Origin: Caballeronia sp. SL2Y3
GTDB taxonomy: Bacteria; Pseudomonadota; Gammaproteobacteria; Burkholderiales; Burkholderiaceae
Direction: 5' to 3'
Length of the DNA: 64,000 nucleotides
NCBI RefSeq assembly: GCF_022879575.1
Contig: NZ_CP084261.1
Span: forward strand, 248,001 to 312,000
Position 1 is the first letter of the stretch; every line of letters begins with the position of its first letter. The notes beneath the pieces were generated by a model. It was given only the letters and a program-made list of their open reading frames with translations. It did no database searches and was not told the origin of the DNA. The translations under genes and the position numbers were made by a program. Of this stretch, positions 16,340 through 25,829 are shown in pieces.

Positions 16340-16370
16340 GGCCGCACGGCAACCGCCGTGCGGCCTTTTT
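16340..16370. terminator. Strong intrinsic terminator
   Basis: GGCCGCACGGC (16340-16350) pairs perfectly with GCCGTGCGGCC (16355-16365) around AACC and is followed by TTTTT. It ends the gntR transcript and, being symmetrical, may also end the opposing sucCD transcript. Confidence 0.9.
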
Positions 16371-16389
16371 CATGCGCCCGCAAGACGCG

Positions 16390-17262
16390 CTAGCGCATCG
16401 CCCGCAGCATCGTTTCGCCGAGCGCCGCCGGCGAATCGGCGACGTGGATGCCCGCCGATTTCATCGCGTCGATCTTCGCGCTCGCCGTGCCCGAGCCGCC
16501 CGATATGATCGCGCCCGCGTGGCCCATGCGGCGTCCCGGCGGCGCGGTCGTCCCGGCGATGAAGCCGACCACCGGTTTCTTCGTCTTCGCGTCCTTCAGG
16601 AACTGCGCCGCTTCTTCCTCCGCCGATCCGCCGATCTCGCCGATCATGATGATGCCTTCGGTCGCGTCGTCGGCGAGGAAAAGCGACAGGCAGTCGATGA
16701 AGTTCGTCCCGTTCACCGGATCGCCGCCAATGCCGATGCACGTCGTCTGGCCGAGCCCGGCGGCGGTCGTCTGCGCGACGGCCTCGTAAGTCAGCGTGCC
16801 CGAGCGCGACACCACGCCGATCTTCCCCGGCTGATGAATGTGTCCCGGCATGATGCCGATCTTGCACGCGCCCGGCGTGATGACGCCCGGACAGTTCGGC
16901 CCGACGAGCCGGCTCGCCGACCCCGCGAGCGCGCGCTTCACGCGCAGCATGTCGAGCACCGGGATGCCTTCCGTGATGCAGACGATCAGCGGCACTTCCG
17001 AGTCGATGGCTTCGAGAATCGCATCGGCGGCGAAGGGCGGCGGCACGTAGATCACGGACGCGTCGGCGCCGGTTTTCGCGACCGCATCGGCCACCGTGTC
17101 GAAGACCGGCAGGTCGAGATGCGTCGTGCCGCCCTTGCCGGGCGTGACGCCGCCGACCATTCGCGTGCCGTATGCAATCGCCTGCTCGGAGTGAAAGGTG
17201 CCTTGCGCGCCGGAGAAGCCCTGGCAGATCACCTTCGTGTTCTTGTCGATCAAAACGCTCAT
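16390..17262 (-). CDS. sucD: Succinyl-CoA synthetase-type ligase, alpha subunit
   Basis: 290 aa, full length. The CoA-binding Rossmann start ([20 protein letters not shown]), [34 protein letters not shown] and the phospho-His segment [15 protein letters not shown] are all present. With the beta subunit it interconverts succinate, CoA and NTP with succinyl-CoA. It lies 12 bases after sucC on the same strand. The pair is embedded in an oxalate locus away from other TCA genes, so it is probably a second copy that supplies succinyl-CoA as CoA donor for Frc, or that activates another dicarboxylate such as malate or oxalate. Confidence 0.9.
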   Translation of the reverse strand: MSVLIDKNTKVICQGFSGAQGTFHSEQAIAYGTRMVGGVTPGKGGTTHLDLPVFDTVADAVAKTGADASVIYVPPPFAADAILEAIDSEVPLIVCITEGIPVLDMLRVKRALAGSASRLVGPNCPGVITPGACKIGIMPGHIHQPGKIGVVSRSGTLTYEAVAQTTAAGLGQTTCIGIGGDPVNGTNFIDCLSLFLADDATEGIIMIGEIGGSAEEEAAQFLKDAKTKKPVVGFIAGTTAPPGRRMGHAGAIISGGSGTASAKIDAMKSAGIHVADSPAALGETMLRAMR

Positions 17263-17274
17263 GGAGGCTTCCTC

Positions 17275-18465
17275 TCAAGGGCGGACGGCGCTGACGATCT
17301 TGTCGGCGGCATCGGCGAGGTTTTCGGCGGAGATGATGGTGAGACCGGACGTGCGCAGGATTTCGCGGCCGGCATCGACATTCGTGCCGGCCAGGCGGAC
17401 GACGAGCGGCACGCGTAGGTCCACTTCCCGCGCCGCCGCGACGACGCCTTCTGCGATCACGTCGCAGCGCATGATGCCGCCGAAGATGTTGACGAGAATG
17501 CCTTGCACCTTCGGATCGCGCAGAATCAGCTTGAACGCGGTCGCGACGCGTTCCTGCGTCGCGCCGCCGCCCACGTCCAGAAAGTTCGCCGGCTCGCCGC
17601 CGTAGAGCTTGATGATGTCCATGGTGGCCATGGCGAGGCCCGCGCCGTTCACCATGCAGCCGATGCTGCCGTCTAGCTTCACGTAGTTGAGCCCGTGCTT
17701 CGCGGCTTCGATTTCGGCCGGGTCTTCTTCGTCTTCGTCGCGCAGGGCTTCGACGTCCGGATGGCGATACAGCGCGTTGTCGTCGAAATTGAGCTTCGCG
17801 TCGAGCGCCATGACGTCGCCGGAACCGGTCACCACGAGCGGATTGACCTCGACCACGGATGCGTCGAGTTCCACGAAGGCCTGATACAGCGCGGCGATGA
17901 ACTTCGACGCCGCTTTCACCTGATTGCCGGTGAGCCCCAGGCCGAACGCAACTTGCCGCGTATGAAAGGGCTGAAGGCCGGTCGCGGGATCGATCGCGAC
18001 CTTGAGAATCTTCTCGGGCGTGCGATGCGCGACTTCCTCGATCTCCATGCCGCCTTCGGTCGACGCCATGATCGTGATGCGCGAGCTCGCCCGGTCGACC
18101 AGCATGCCGAGATACAGCTCGCGCGCGATGTCGCAGCCTTCCTCGATATAAAGGCGCTTGACTTCCTTGCCGGCTGGTCCGGTCTGCTTCGTCACGAGCA
18201 CCGACGACAGCATCTTCTGCGCGTTCTCGCGCACGTCTTCCACCGACTTCACCACGCGCACGCCGCCTTTGCCCTCCGGATCGTTGGCGAAGCGGCCCGC
18301 GCCACGTCCCCCCGCATGAATCTGCGACTTGACGACCCAGACCGGGCCTCCGAGCGCGCTGGCGGCATCGGCGGCCTCCTGCGTCGTGAAAGCGACGCGG
18401 CCTTGCGGCACCGCGACGCCGTACTTTCGCAGCAGCGCCTTCGCTTGATATTCGTGGATGTTCAT
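17275..18465 (-). CDS. sucC: Succinyl-CoA synthetase-type ligase, beta subunit
   Basis: 396 aa. The ATP-grasp start [20 protein letters not shown], the nucleotide-binding part [16 protein letters not shown], and the C-terminal ligase domain [20 protein letters not shown] and [20 protein letters not shown] are canonical. The ATG at 18465 has AGGAGAC upstream; the longer open frame beyond it is promoter DNA. The gene is transcribed leftward from a promoter region shared with the ThDP enzyme gene, where TATATCA elements occur. As with sucD, its clustering with frc points to a catabolic paralogue. Confidence 0.9.
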   Translation of the reverse strand: MNIHEYQAKALLRKYGVAVPQGRVAFTTQEAADAASALGGPVWVVKSQIHAGGRGAGRFANDPEGKGGVRVVKSVEDVRENAQKMLSSVLVTKQTGPAGKEVKRLYIEEGCDIARELYLGMLVDRASSRITIMASTEGGMEIEEVAHRTPEKILKVAIDPATGLQPFHTRQVAFGLGLTGNQVKAASKFIAALYQAFVELDASVVEVNPLVVTGSGDVMALDAKLNFDDNALYRHPDVEALRDEDEEDPAEIEAAKHGLNYVKLDGSIGCMVNGAGLAMATMDIIKLYGGEPANFLDVGGGATQERVATAFKLILRDPKVQGILVNIFGGIMRCDVIAEGVVAAAREVDLRVPLVVRLAGTNVDAGREILRTSGLTIISAENLADAADKIVSAVRP

Positions 18466-18554
18466 TGCGTCTCCTGTTTCGTCCGGCGCGTGCGGACAGC
18501 CCGAGCGCTCCGGCCGTTGTCGTGGATGCGCGTGACGAATGCAGCGGTCAGCGC

Positions 18555-18578
18555 TGATATTAGATATATCACATATCA
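18555..18578. promoter_or_regulatory. Putative operator between sucC and the ThDP enzyme gene
   Basis: An AT-rich dyad in GC-rich DNA: TGATAT (18555-18560) mirrors ATATCA (18573-18578) around the palindrome GATATATC (18563-18570). ATATATCACA (18564-18573) is close to the GTATATCACA of the 18726 site. It is about 90 bases upstream of sucC. Confidence 0.45.
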
Positions 18579-18725
18579 AGATCGCGGTGATAGCTACGGA
18601 CCGTTTTGCGTTGCAGCATGAAGGAGCGTGCAACTCCCGGCCTGTCGAGCAGAAAGTCGTTCATGCACCGCATCACAGGGTTTGTTCCAATCAGATCATC
18701 GTTGACTAATACCGTGTGTGGAATA

Positions 18726-18738
18726 TTGTATATCACAG
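18726..18738 (+). promoter_or_regulatory. Putative GntR operator before the ThDP enzyme/frc operon
   Basis: TTGTATATCACAG, 65 bases before the ThDP enzyme start, shares the 10-base core TTGTATATCA with the sites at 14195 and (inverted) 15282. Confidence 0.6.
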
Positions 18739-18803
18739 CAACGGGACAACAGCGCGAGGTCCTGAGCGAAAGAACATCACCCCATTCGAGGAGGAGACAC
18801 CAC

Positions 18804-20570
18804 ATGTCCGAAGTCGTCAGCAGCCGTCCGGAAGTCGCTCCAGCCACCACCACCGCCGATGACACGCTCAAGCAAAAGACGCGCGGCGCGGGCGTCGTCT
18901 CGGGCGGCCATCTCGTCGCGCGCGCCCTCAAGAACGAAGGCGTCGATACCATCTTCACGCTGTGCGGCGGCCACATCATCGATATCTACGACGGCTGCGT
19001 CGATGAAGGCATCCGCATCATCGACGTGCGCCACGAGCAGGTCGCCGCTCACGCCGCCGACGGCTACGCGCGTCAGACGGGCAAGCTCGGCTGCGTCGTG
19101 ACCACGGCCGGACCCGGCTGCACGAACGCGGTCACGGGCGTCGCCACGGCGTTTCGCTCGGAAAGCCCGATCATCCATATCGGCGGGCAGGGCGCGCTCA
19201 CGCAGCACAAGATGGGCTCGCTGCAAGACCTCCCGCACGTCGACATGATGTCGCCCATCACCAAGTTCGCGGCGACCGTGCCGAGCACCGAGCGCGTCGC
19301 CGACATGGTCTCGATGGCCGCGCGCGAAGCCTTCAACGGCGCGCCCGGCCCGGCGTATCTGGAAATTCCGCGCGACGTGCTGGACCGTGAAATCGACGTC
19401 AGCAAGGCCGTGATTCCGCAGCCCGGACGCTATCGCGCATCGACGAAATCGGTGGGCGATCCGAAGGACATCGAAACGCTCGCCGATCTGCTCGTGAACT
19501 CCGAGCGCCCGGCGATCCTCTACGGCCAGCAAGTCTGGACGGCGCGCGGCCACGAAGAAGCGATCGCGCTGCTGCGCGGCCTCGATATTCCCGGCTACTT
19601 CAACGGCGCGAGCCGCGGCCTGTTGCCGCCGGGCGATCCGCATCACTTCGACCGCACGCGCTCGCAGGCTTTCGCGGAGGCGGATCTGATCGTGATCGTC
19701 GGCACGCCGTTCGATTTCCGCATGGGTTATGGCAAGCGCATCAGCAAAGAGCTGAAGCTGGTGCAGATCGACATGGACTACCGCACGGTCGGCAAGAACC
19801 GCGATATCGACCTCGGGCTCGTCGGCGATCCGGGCGCGATTCTCGGCGCGGTGCTGCAAGCCGCGAGCGGGCGTCTGAAGAACGACAAGCGCCAGTCGCG
19901 CCAGGCGTGGATGCGTGAACTCGCGGCGGCGGAAGAAACCGCGGCCGCCAAGCTCATGCCGCTCTTCACGTCCGATGCAAGCCCGATTCATCCGTATCGC
20001 GTCGCGCACGAGATCAACCAGTTCCTTTCCGACGACACGATCTATATCGGCGATGGCGGCGACGTCGTCACGATTTCGGCGCAAGCCGTGCGTCCGCGCC
20101 GCCCCGGCCAGTGGATGGACCCCGGCGCGCTCGGCTCGCTCGGCGTCGGCACGGGCTTCGCCATCGCGGCGGGTCTCGCGAATCCGGAAAAGGAAGTGCT
20201 GTGCTACTACGGCGACGGCGCGTTCTCCATGACCTCGTTCGACATGGAAACGGCCAACCGCTTCGGCGTGCCGTACATCGCGGTGATCGGCAACAACTCG
20301 GCGATGAACCAGATCCGCTACGGCCAGCTCGCGAAATACGGCGAAGAGCGCGGCAACGTCGGCAATCTGCTCTCGGACGTGCCGTATGGCCGCTTCGCCG
20401 AAATGCTCGGCGGCTACGGCGAGGAAGTGTACGAGGCGTCGAAGATCGCGGGCGCGTTGCAGCGGGCGCGCGAGTCGATCGCGAAGACGGGCAAGAGCGC
20501 GGTCATCAATATCTGGGTCGATCCTACGGTTTACGCCCCTGGCACGATGGCCCAGACCATGTACAAATAA
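18804..20570 (+). CDS. Thiamine-diphosphate enzyme, oxalyl-CoA decarboxylase/acetolactate synthase-like
   Basis: 588 aa, three ThDP-fold domains. The PYR domain keeps the activating Glu ([16 protein letters not shown]). The middle domain is of the FAD/ADP-binding kind, and the PP domain has [20 protein letters not shown] with the GDG...NN metal/ThDP motif. The C-terminus ends [12 protein letters not shown]. Next to frc, the expected activity is decarboxylation of oxalyl-CoA to formyl-CoA, but the sequence is not close to the classical Oxc of Oxalobacter and looks more like acetolactate synthase or 2-hydroxyacyl-CoA lyase relatives. It is not glyoxylate carboligase, which lacks this Glu. GAGGAG precedes ATG 18804. 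It leads an operon with frc 31 bases downstream. Confidence 0.8.
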   Translation: MSEVVSSRPEVAPATTTADDTLKQKTRGAGVVSGGHLVARALKNEGVDTIFTLCGGHIIDIYDGCVDEGIRIIDVRHEQVAAHAADGYARQTGKLGCVVTTAGPGCTNAVTGVATAFRSESPIIHIGGQGALTQHKMGSLQDLPHVDMMSPITKFAATVPSTERVADMVSMAAREAFNGAPGPAYLEIPRDVLDREIDVSKAVIPQPGRYRASTKSVGDPKDIETLADLLVNSERPAILYGQQVWTARGHEEAIALLRGLDIPGYFNGASRGLLPPGDPHHFDRTRSQAFAEADLIVIVGTPFDFRMGYGKRISKELKLVQIDMDYRTVGKNRDIDLGLVGDPGAILGAVLQAASGRLKNDKRQSRQAWMRELAAAEETAAAKLMPLFTSDASPIHPYRVAHEINQFLSDDTIYIGDGGDVVTISAQAVRPRRPGQWMDPGALGSLGVGTGFAIAAGLANPEKEVLCYYGDGAFSMTSFDMETANRFGVPYIAVIGNNSAMNQIRYGQLAKYGEERGNVGNLLSDVPYGRFAEMLGGYGEEVYEASKIAGALQRARESIAKTGKSAVINIWVDPTVYAPGTMAQTMYK

Positions 20571-20601
20571 AGAACGCGATCGAAGACACAGGGAGACAGC
20601 C

Positions 20602-21858
20602 ATGAACACCTCGGGCAAGGCACTGGATGGCGTACGCATCCTCGATTTCACGCACGTTCAATCGGGTCCGACCTGCACGCAGTTGCTGGCGTGGTTCGGC
20701 GCCGACGTCATCAAGGTGGAGCGCGCCGGCGCGGGCGACATCACGCGGGAACAACTGCGCGATATCCCCGATGCCGACAGCCTCTACTTCACGATGCTGA
20801 ACCACAACAAGCGGTCGATCACCATCGACACGAAGAATCCCGAGGGCAAGAAAGTGCTCGAAACGCTCGTCAAGAAGTGCGACGTGCTCGTCGAGAACTT
20901 CGCGCCGGGCGCGCTCGACCGCATGGGCTTCACGTGGGAGCGCATCCAGGAGCTGAACCCGGCGATGATCGTGGCGTCCGTCAAGGGCTTCGGGCCGGGG
21001 CCGTACGAAGACTGCAAGGTCTATGAGAACGTCGCGCAGTGCGCGGGCGGCGCGGCATCGACCACGGGTTTCGACGACGGCCCGCCGACCGTCACCGGCG
21101 CGCAGATCGGCGATTCCGGCACGGGGCTGCATCTCGCGCTCGGCATCGTGACGGCGCTGTATCAGCGCAACCGCACGGGGCGCGGGCAGAAAGTGCTCGC
21201 CGCGATGCAGGACGGCGTGCTCAATCTGTGCCGCGTGAAATTGCGCGACCAGCAGCGGCTGGAACGCACCGGCGTCATGAAGGAGTACCCGCAGTATCCG
21301 AACGGCAAGTTCGGCGACGCGGTGCCGCGTGCGGGCAATGCGTCGGGCGGCGGCCAGCCGGGCTGGATTCTCAAGTGCAAGGGCTGGGAAACCGATCCGA
21401 ACGCGTACATCTACTTCATCACGCAGGCGCCGGTGTGGGGCGAGATTTGCAAGGTCATCGGCAAGGAAGAGTGGATCGAGCATCCGGACTACAAGACGCC
21501 GAACGCTCGCCTGCCGCGTCTCAAAGAGATCTTCGCGGAAATCGAGCGCTGGACCATGTCGAAAACCAAGTTCCAGGCGATGGAGATCCTGAACAAGCAC
21601 GACATTCCCTGCGGCCCGATTCTCTCGATGAAGGAAATCGCCGAAGAACCGTCGCTCAGAAAGACCGGCACGGTCGTGGAAGTCGACCATCCGGTGCGCG
21701 GCAAATACCTGACGGTCGGCAACCCGATCAAGCTCTCGGACAGCCCGACCGAAGTCGTGCGCTCGCCGCTGCTCGGCGAACATACGGACGAAGTCATGGC
21801 CGAGCTCGGCTACACGCCCGACCAGATCGCCACGCTGAAGAGCCTCGGCGCGATCTGA
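20602..21858 (+). CDS. frc: Formyl-CoA:oxalate CoA-transferase
   Basis: 418 aa, class III CoA-transferase. It matches Frc almost throughout: [80 protein letters not shown] (catalytic Asp at the end), the glycine loop [20 protein letters not shown], and [20 protein letters not shown]. The loop reads SGGG where Oxalobacter Frc has GGGG. The enzyme moves CoA from formyl-CoA or succinyl-CoA to oxalate, making oxalyl-CoA for the decarboxylase next to it. GGGAGA precedes the ATG. It is the best marker that this locus handles oxalate. Confidence 0.93.
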   Translation: MNTSGKALDGVRILDFTHVQSGPTCTQLLAWFGADVIKVERAGAGDITREQLRDIPDADSLYFTMLNHNKRSITIDTKNPEGKKVLETLVKKCDVLVENFAPGALDRMGFTWERIQELNPAMIVASVKGFGPGPYEDCKVYENVAQCAGGAASTTGFDDGPPTVTGAQIGDSGTGLHLALGIVTALYQRNRTGRGQKVLAAMQDGVLNLCRVKLRDQQRLERTGVMKEYPQYPNGKFGDAVPRAGNASGGGQPGWILKCKGWETDPNAYIYFITQAPVWGEICKVIGKEEWIEHPDYKTPNARLPRLKEIFAEIERWTMSKTKFQAMEILNKHDIPCGPILSMKEIAEEPSLRKTGTVVEVDHPVRGKYLTVGNPIKLSDSPTEVVRSPLLGEHTDEVMAELGYTPDQIATLKSLGAI

Positions 21859-21948
21859 GCCTTCACTCCCTATGCGCCCTTCGCGCGCTGCCCGCAACGG
21901 GCGGCGCGCGGTCCAGACACGTCCTCGAATACACGGAGACACGCCAAC

Positions 21949-24156
21949 ATGAACAGCACGGTCGTCCAGGAACGCAGCGAAACAGTCCAATCTTCCACGC
22001 CGGCATCGAACGTCGTGCCGTTGCACGCGGCCGACGCCAAGCGCCGCGTCGCGGAAATCTTCGAGCGGGTGAAGGCCGAGGGCCGCGCGTCGCTGACCGC
22101 GCCGGAAGGCAAGCTCGTCTGCGACGCCTACGGTATTTCGGTGCCGCAGGAAGGCGTCGCGACCAGCGCCGAGGACGCGGCCAAACTCGCGTCCTTCATC
22201 GGCTTTCCGGTGGTGCTGAAGATCGTCTCGCCGGAGATTCTGCACAAGACGGAGGCGGGCGGCGTGCTCGTCGGCGTGAAGAACGAAGCGGACGTGAAGG
22301 CGGGCTTCGCGACCATCATCGAGAACGCGAAGAAGTACGACGCCAACGCGACCATCGTCGGGGTGCAGGTTCAGCAGATGGTCGGCGCGGGGCAGGAAGT
22401 CATCATCGGCGCGGTCACGGACCCGTCGTTCGGCAAGCTGATCGCGTTCGGGCTCGGCGGCGTGCTCGTCGAAGTGCTGAAGGACGTGACGTTCCGCTTG
22501 GCGCCCGTCACGCGCGAAGAAGCCGCGTCGATGCTCGACGGCATTCAGGCCGCCGATGTCCTGCGCGGCGTGCGCGGTTCGGAGGCCGTGAATCGCGAGG
22601 CGCTCGTGACGCTGATCGAGCGCGTGTCGCACCTCGTCGACGACTTCCCGCAGATCTCCGAGATGGACCTGAACCCGGTCTTCGCGAGCCCGAGCGGCGC
22701 CGTGGCGGCGGACGTGCGCATCGTGATGGACTTCGAGCCGGCCGAGCCGCGCTATCGCCCGACGCAGGAGCAGATCGTCAGGCAGATGAACCGCATCATG
22801 AAGCCGGATGCAGTCGCGGTGATCGGCGCGTCGAACGAGGACGGCAAGATCGGCAACTCGGTCATGAAGAACCTGATCAACGGCGGCTATCAGGGAACCA
22901 TCTACCCGATCCACCCGAAGGCCGACGAGATCATGGGCCGCAAGGCATACAAGACCGTGAAAGACGTGCCCGGCGTGATCGACGTGGCCGTGTTCGCGAT
23001 TCCCGCGAAGTTCGTCGCGCAGGCGCTGGTGGAGGTGGGCGAGAAGCAGATTCCCGGCGCGGTGCTGATTCCGTCCGGCTTCGCCGAAACGGGCAACCAG
23101 GAGGGGCAGGAAGAGCTCGTGCGCATCGCGCGTCAGTACGATATCCGCATGATGGGCCCGAACATCTACGGCTTCTACTACACGCCGAAGAATCTGTGCG
23201 CGACCTTCTGCACGCCGTACGACGTGAAGGGCAAGGCGGCGCTCTCGTCGCAATCGGGCGGCATCGGCATGGCGATCATCGGCTTTTCGCGCTCGGCGAA
23301 GATGGGCGTGTCGGCCATCGTCGGCCTCGGCAACAAGAGCGATATCGACGAGGACGATCTGCTCACGTTCTTCGAGCAAGACGACAACACGGAAATCATC
23401 GCGCAGCACTGCGAAGATCTGAAGGATGGGCGTTCCTTCGCGGAAGCCGCGCGGCGCGTGTCGAAGAAAAAGCCGGTCGTCGTGCTGAAGGCGGGCAGAA
23501 CGAGCCTCGGCGCGCGGGCGGCGAGTTCGCACACCGGCGCGCTCGCGGGCAACGACAAAATCTACGAGGACGTGTTGGCGCAATGCGGCGTGATCCGCGC
23601 GCGGTCGCTGCGCGATCTGCTCGAATTCGCGCGCGGCATTCCGAAGCTGCCGACGCCGAAGGGCGAGAACACGGTCATCATCACGGGCGCGGGCGGCTCG
23701 GGCGTGCTGCTCTCGGACGCCTGCGTGGACAACGGCCTTTCGCTGATGACGATGCCCGACGATCTCGACGCCGCGTTCCGCAAGTTCATCCCGCCGTTCG
23801 GCGCGGCGGGCAATCCGGTCGATATCACGGGCGGCGAGCCGCCGACCACGTACAAGAACACCATCAAGCTCGGGCTGGAAGACGACCGCATCCATTCGAT
23901 CATTCTCGGCTACTGGCACACGATCATCACGCCGCCGATGGTCTTCGCCAAGCTCGTGATCGAGGTGAAGGAGGAGATGAAGGCGCGCGGCATCGAAAAG
24001 CCGATCGTCGCGTCGCTGGCCGGGGACGTGCAGGTGGAGGAGGCCGCCGAGTATCTGTACGAACACGGCGTGCCGGCCTACGCGTATTCGACCGAGTTGC
24101 CCGTCGCGGTGCTCGGCGCGAAATACAAGTGGGCGCGCGGCGCGGGCCTGATCTGA
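21949..24156 (+). CDS. ADP-forming acyl-CoA synthetase (fused ATP-grasp and CoA-ligase domains)
   Basis: 735 aa. The N-terminal ATP-grasp part (about 30-250) has FPVVLKIVSPEILHKTEAGG and ISEMDLNPVF. The middle CoA-binding domain (about 265-390) has PDAVAVIGASNEDGKIGN. The C-terminal ligase domain has LSSQSGGIGMAIIGF and SSHTGALAGNDKIYEDVLAQ. This beta-alpha order is that of NDP-forming acetyl-CoA synthetase/Pat-like enzymes without an acetyltransferase. It could activate or deacylate a short acyl-CoA, for example formyl-, oxalyl- or malonyl-CoA, and so provide CoA ester without Frc. It follows frc by 90 bases in the same direction. Substrate is unknown. Confidence 0.88.
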   Translation: MNSTVVQERSETVQSSTPASNVVPLHAADAKRRVAEIFERVKAEGRASLTAPEGKLVCDAYGISVPQEGVATSAEDAAKLASFIGFPVVLKIVSPEILHKTEAGGVLVGVKNEADVKAGFATIIENAKKYDANATIVGVQVQQMVGAGQEVIIGAVTDPSFGKLIAFGLGGVLVEVLKDVTFRLAPVTREEAASMLDGIQAADVLRGVRGSEAVNREALVTLIERVSHLVDDFPQISEMDLNPVFASPSGAVAADVRIVMDFEPAEPRYRPTQEQIVRQMNRIMKPDAVAVIGASNEDGKIGNSVMKNLINGGYQGTIYPIHPKADEIMGRKAYKTVKDVPGVIDVAVFAIPAKFVAQALVEVGEKQIPGAVLIPSGFAETGNQEGQEELVRIARQYDIRMMGPNIYGFYYTPKNLCATFCTPYDVKGKAALSSQSGGIGMAIIGFSRSAKMGVSAIVGLGNKSDIDEDDLLTFFEQDDNTEIIAQHCEDLKDGRSFAEAARRVSKKKPVVVLKAGRTSLGARAASSHTGALAGNDKIYEDVLAQCGVIRARSLRDLLEFARGIPKLPTPKGENTVIITGAGGSGVLLSDACVDNGLSLMTMPDDLDAAFRKFIPPFGAAGNPVDITGGEPPTTYKNTIKLGLEDDRIHSIILGYWHTIITPPMVFAKLVIEVKEEMKARGIEKPIVASLAGDVQVEEAAEYLYEHGVPAYAYSTELPVAVLGAKYKWARGAGLI

Positions 24157-24217
24157 TCCGATTCGATCCGAGGGAACGGCGCGGGCCGCGGCTCGCGCCA
24201 ATTAGAAAAGGACTCCC

Positions 24218-24997
24218 GTGACCACCTGGATACGTTTCCGCGATGCCGACGGGCATATCGGCTTCGGCGCGCTCGACGAGCGCTCGGGCCGCGTCGTGCA
24301 GCACGACGGCGCGCTGTTCGACCAGCCGCGCCCGACCGACATCTCCTTTCCCGTGGACGACCTCACGCTGCTCGCGCCGTGCGAGCCGAGCAAGGTCATC
24401 GCGCTCTGGAACAAATATTACGCGCTCTCGCAGAAGCTCGACAAGGCGCCGCCGCAACATCCGCTCTTTTTGATCAAGCCGCCGATGTCGGTGATCGGGC
24501 CGAACGAATCGATTCGCCGGCCGAAGAATTATCACGGCAAGATCGCCTACGAGGGTGAACTAGGCGTCGTGATCGGCAAGAAAGTGTCGTGCGCGTCGGT
24601 GGAAGAAGCCGAGGATGCGATTTTCGGTTTTACCTGCGTGAACGACGTCACCGCCATCGAACTGCTTCAGGAAGATCCCAACTTCGCGCAGTGGTGCCGC
24701 TCGAAGGGCTTCGACACGTTCACGTGTCTCGGGCCGGGAATCGTCAGCGGTTTGGACTGGCGCAGCGCGAATGTCGTGACCACGGTGGAAGGCGTCGAGC
24801 GCCAGAACTACCCGCTCGACGACATGATTTTCTCGCCCGCCGAGCAAGTGAGCCTCATTTCGCACGACATGTCGCTTGCGCCCGGCGACGTGATCGCGTG
24901 CGGAACGTCCATCGGCGTGGGGTCGATCAAGGACGGCGCGCGCGTCGATGTGTCGATCGCGGGGATCGGCACCTTGTCGAATGTGCTCGCCGCGTAG
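24218..24997 (+). CDS. Fumarylacetoacetate hydrolase-family protein
   Basis: 259 aa from a GTG start with AAAAGGA upstream. The FAH fold shows FLIKPPMSVIGPNESIRRP, YEGELGVVIGKKVSC (metal-binding Glu pair) and GFTCVNDVTAIELLQEDPNF (metal-binding Asp), then FDTFTCLGPGIVSG and GDVIACGTSIGVGSIKDG. Members hydrolyse or decarboxylate 2-oxo acids, for example oxaloacetate or acylpyruvates. As last gene of the frc operon, an oxaloacetate or acylpyruvate decarboxylase/hydrolase role fits, but the substrate is not defined by sequence. Confidence 0.88.
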   Translation: MTTWIRFRDADGHIGFGALDERSGRVVQHDGALFDQPRPTDISFPVDDLTLLAPCEPSKVIALWNKYYALSQKLDKAPPQHPLFLIKPPMSVIGPNESIRRPKNYHGKIAYEGELGVVIGKKVSCASVEEAEDAIFGFTCVNDVTAIELLQEDPNFAQWCRSKGFDTFTCLGPGIVSGLDWRSANVVTTVEGVERQNYPLDDMIFSPAEQVSLISHDMSLAPGDVIACGTSIGVGSIKDGARVDVSIAGIGTLSNVLAA

Positions 24998-25017
24998 AGC
25001 GTAAGAGCGCCACAAAC

Positions 25018-25050
25018 GACAAAGCCGGCGCGCGAGACGCCGGCTTTGTC
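25018..25050. terminator. Strong bidirectional terminator-like hairpin
   Basis: GACAAAGCCGGCG (25018-25030) pairs perfectly with CGCCGGCTTTGTC (25038-25050) around 7 bases. It separates the convergent frc-operon end and the csbD-like gene. Confidence 0.85.
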
Positions 25051-25099
25051 GCTCGAAGGCGTGCGCGCTGCGGTATTACGCAGCGCGTCGCGCTTTAGA

Positions 25100-25354
25100 C
25101 TACCGATCGCGATTCCACAACGCGCCCAGCAGGAACCCGACGGCCGCAGCAATCAGAACGCCGTTGATCGGCTGATCCGAGACGACACTGCGAACGTTGT
25201 CGAGCGTCTGCCCGTACGTCTGCTGCAGCGAGCCGAGCGCCTGACGCGCCTTGCCCTCGACCTGCGTGCCCGAATCGCCCGTCAGCGCGCCGACCGCGTC
25301 CTGCACCTTGCCGACCACGTTTTGAGCCGTGCCTTCCACTTGATCTTGCACCAT
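25100..25354 (-). CDS. CsbD-family stress protein with C-terminal membrane helix
   Basis: 84 aa. VQDQVEGTAQNVVGKVQDAV and DSGTQVEGKARQALGSLQQT are CsbD-like repeats; the C-terminus (NGVLIAAAVGFLLGALW) is a glycine-zipper membrane helix as in YqjD/ElaB proteins, so it probably sits in the inner membrane. Such proteins are induced in stress or stationary phase. AGGCACC before ATG 25354 is a weak ribosome-binding site; the longer frame from 25447 is less likely. Confidence 0.8.
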   Translation of the reverse strand: MVQDQVEGTAQNVVGKVQDAVGALTGDSGTQVEGKARQALGSLQQTYGQTLDNVRSVVSDQPINGVLIAAAVGFLLGALWNRDR

Positions 25355-25472
25355 GGTGCCTCCCATTCTCGTTGAAGCGGTTTGCGTTGGTATTGCCCCG
25401 TTACTGCTTCGAATCAACCGGCAGCGCCGGAACGGACGATAGAGCACGCTTCATGCCCAGCGCGCCGCCCGC

Positions 25473-25829
25473 TCACCTGCGGCTCGCCAGATCCGCCACC
25501 AGCGTGAGCAAATCGTCGATGGAAAGCGGCTTTCTGCGGAACCGCGCGTCGGGATGATCGAGTTCCGGCGCGTTCGCGGCGGCGCTCATCAGAATGACCG
25601 GCACCTTGTTGAGCGTATCGCTTTGCGCGAGACTGCGGATCAACTCGACGCCGTCCATGTGCGGCATCATCCAGTCGGTGATGATGATGTCCGGCGCGTC
25701 CATGTTGGCGGCATCGAGCGCAATGCGTCCGTTGGACGCCGTCGTCACCTCGTAGCCTTCCATCTCCAGCACGAGCCGCCAGGTGGTCAGGATGTCGAAT
25801 TCGTCGTCGACGACAAGGATCTTTTTCAT
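25473..25829 (-). CDS. CheY-like stand-alone response regulator receiver
   Basis: 118 aa consisting only of a receiver domain: the acidic pair in KKILVVDDEFDILTTW, the phosphorylatable Asp in IIITDWMMPHMDGVELI, the Ser switch in VILMSAAAN and the Lys in RFRRKPLSIDDL. There is no output domain, so it must act through protein contacts. Its ATG overlaps the stop of the upstream KaiC-like gene (ATGA), which implies coupled translation and a shared function. No histidine kinase is adjacent. Confidence 0.9.
   Translation of the reverse strand: MKKILVVDDEFDILTTWRLVLEMEGYEVTTASNGRIALDAANMDAPDIIITDWMMPHMDGVELIRSLAQSDTLNKVPVILMSAAANAPELDHPDARFRRKPLSIDDLLTLVADLASRR

Noticed and set aside
18804..20570. 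ThDP enzyme as glyoxylate carboligase
   Set aside because: Glyoxylate carboligase lacks the activating Glu, whereas this protein keeps it in [16 protein letters not shown].
20524..24201. A 1225-codon open frame on the minus strand opposite the frc operon, and a 1060-codon plus-strand frame at 21039-24221
   Set aside because: Both are Arg/His/Ala-rich shadows of frc and the acyl-CoA synthetase, produced by GC-rich codons. They lack domain-like sequence, and the real genes are well supported in other frames.
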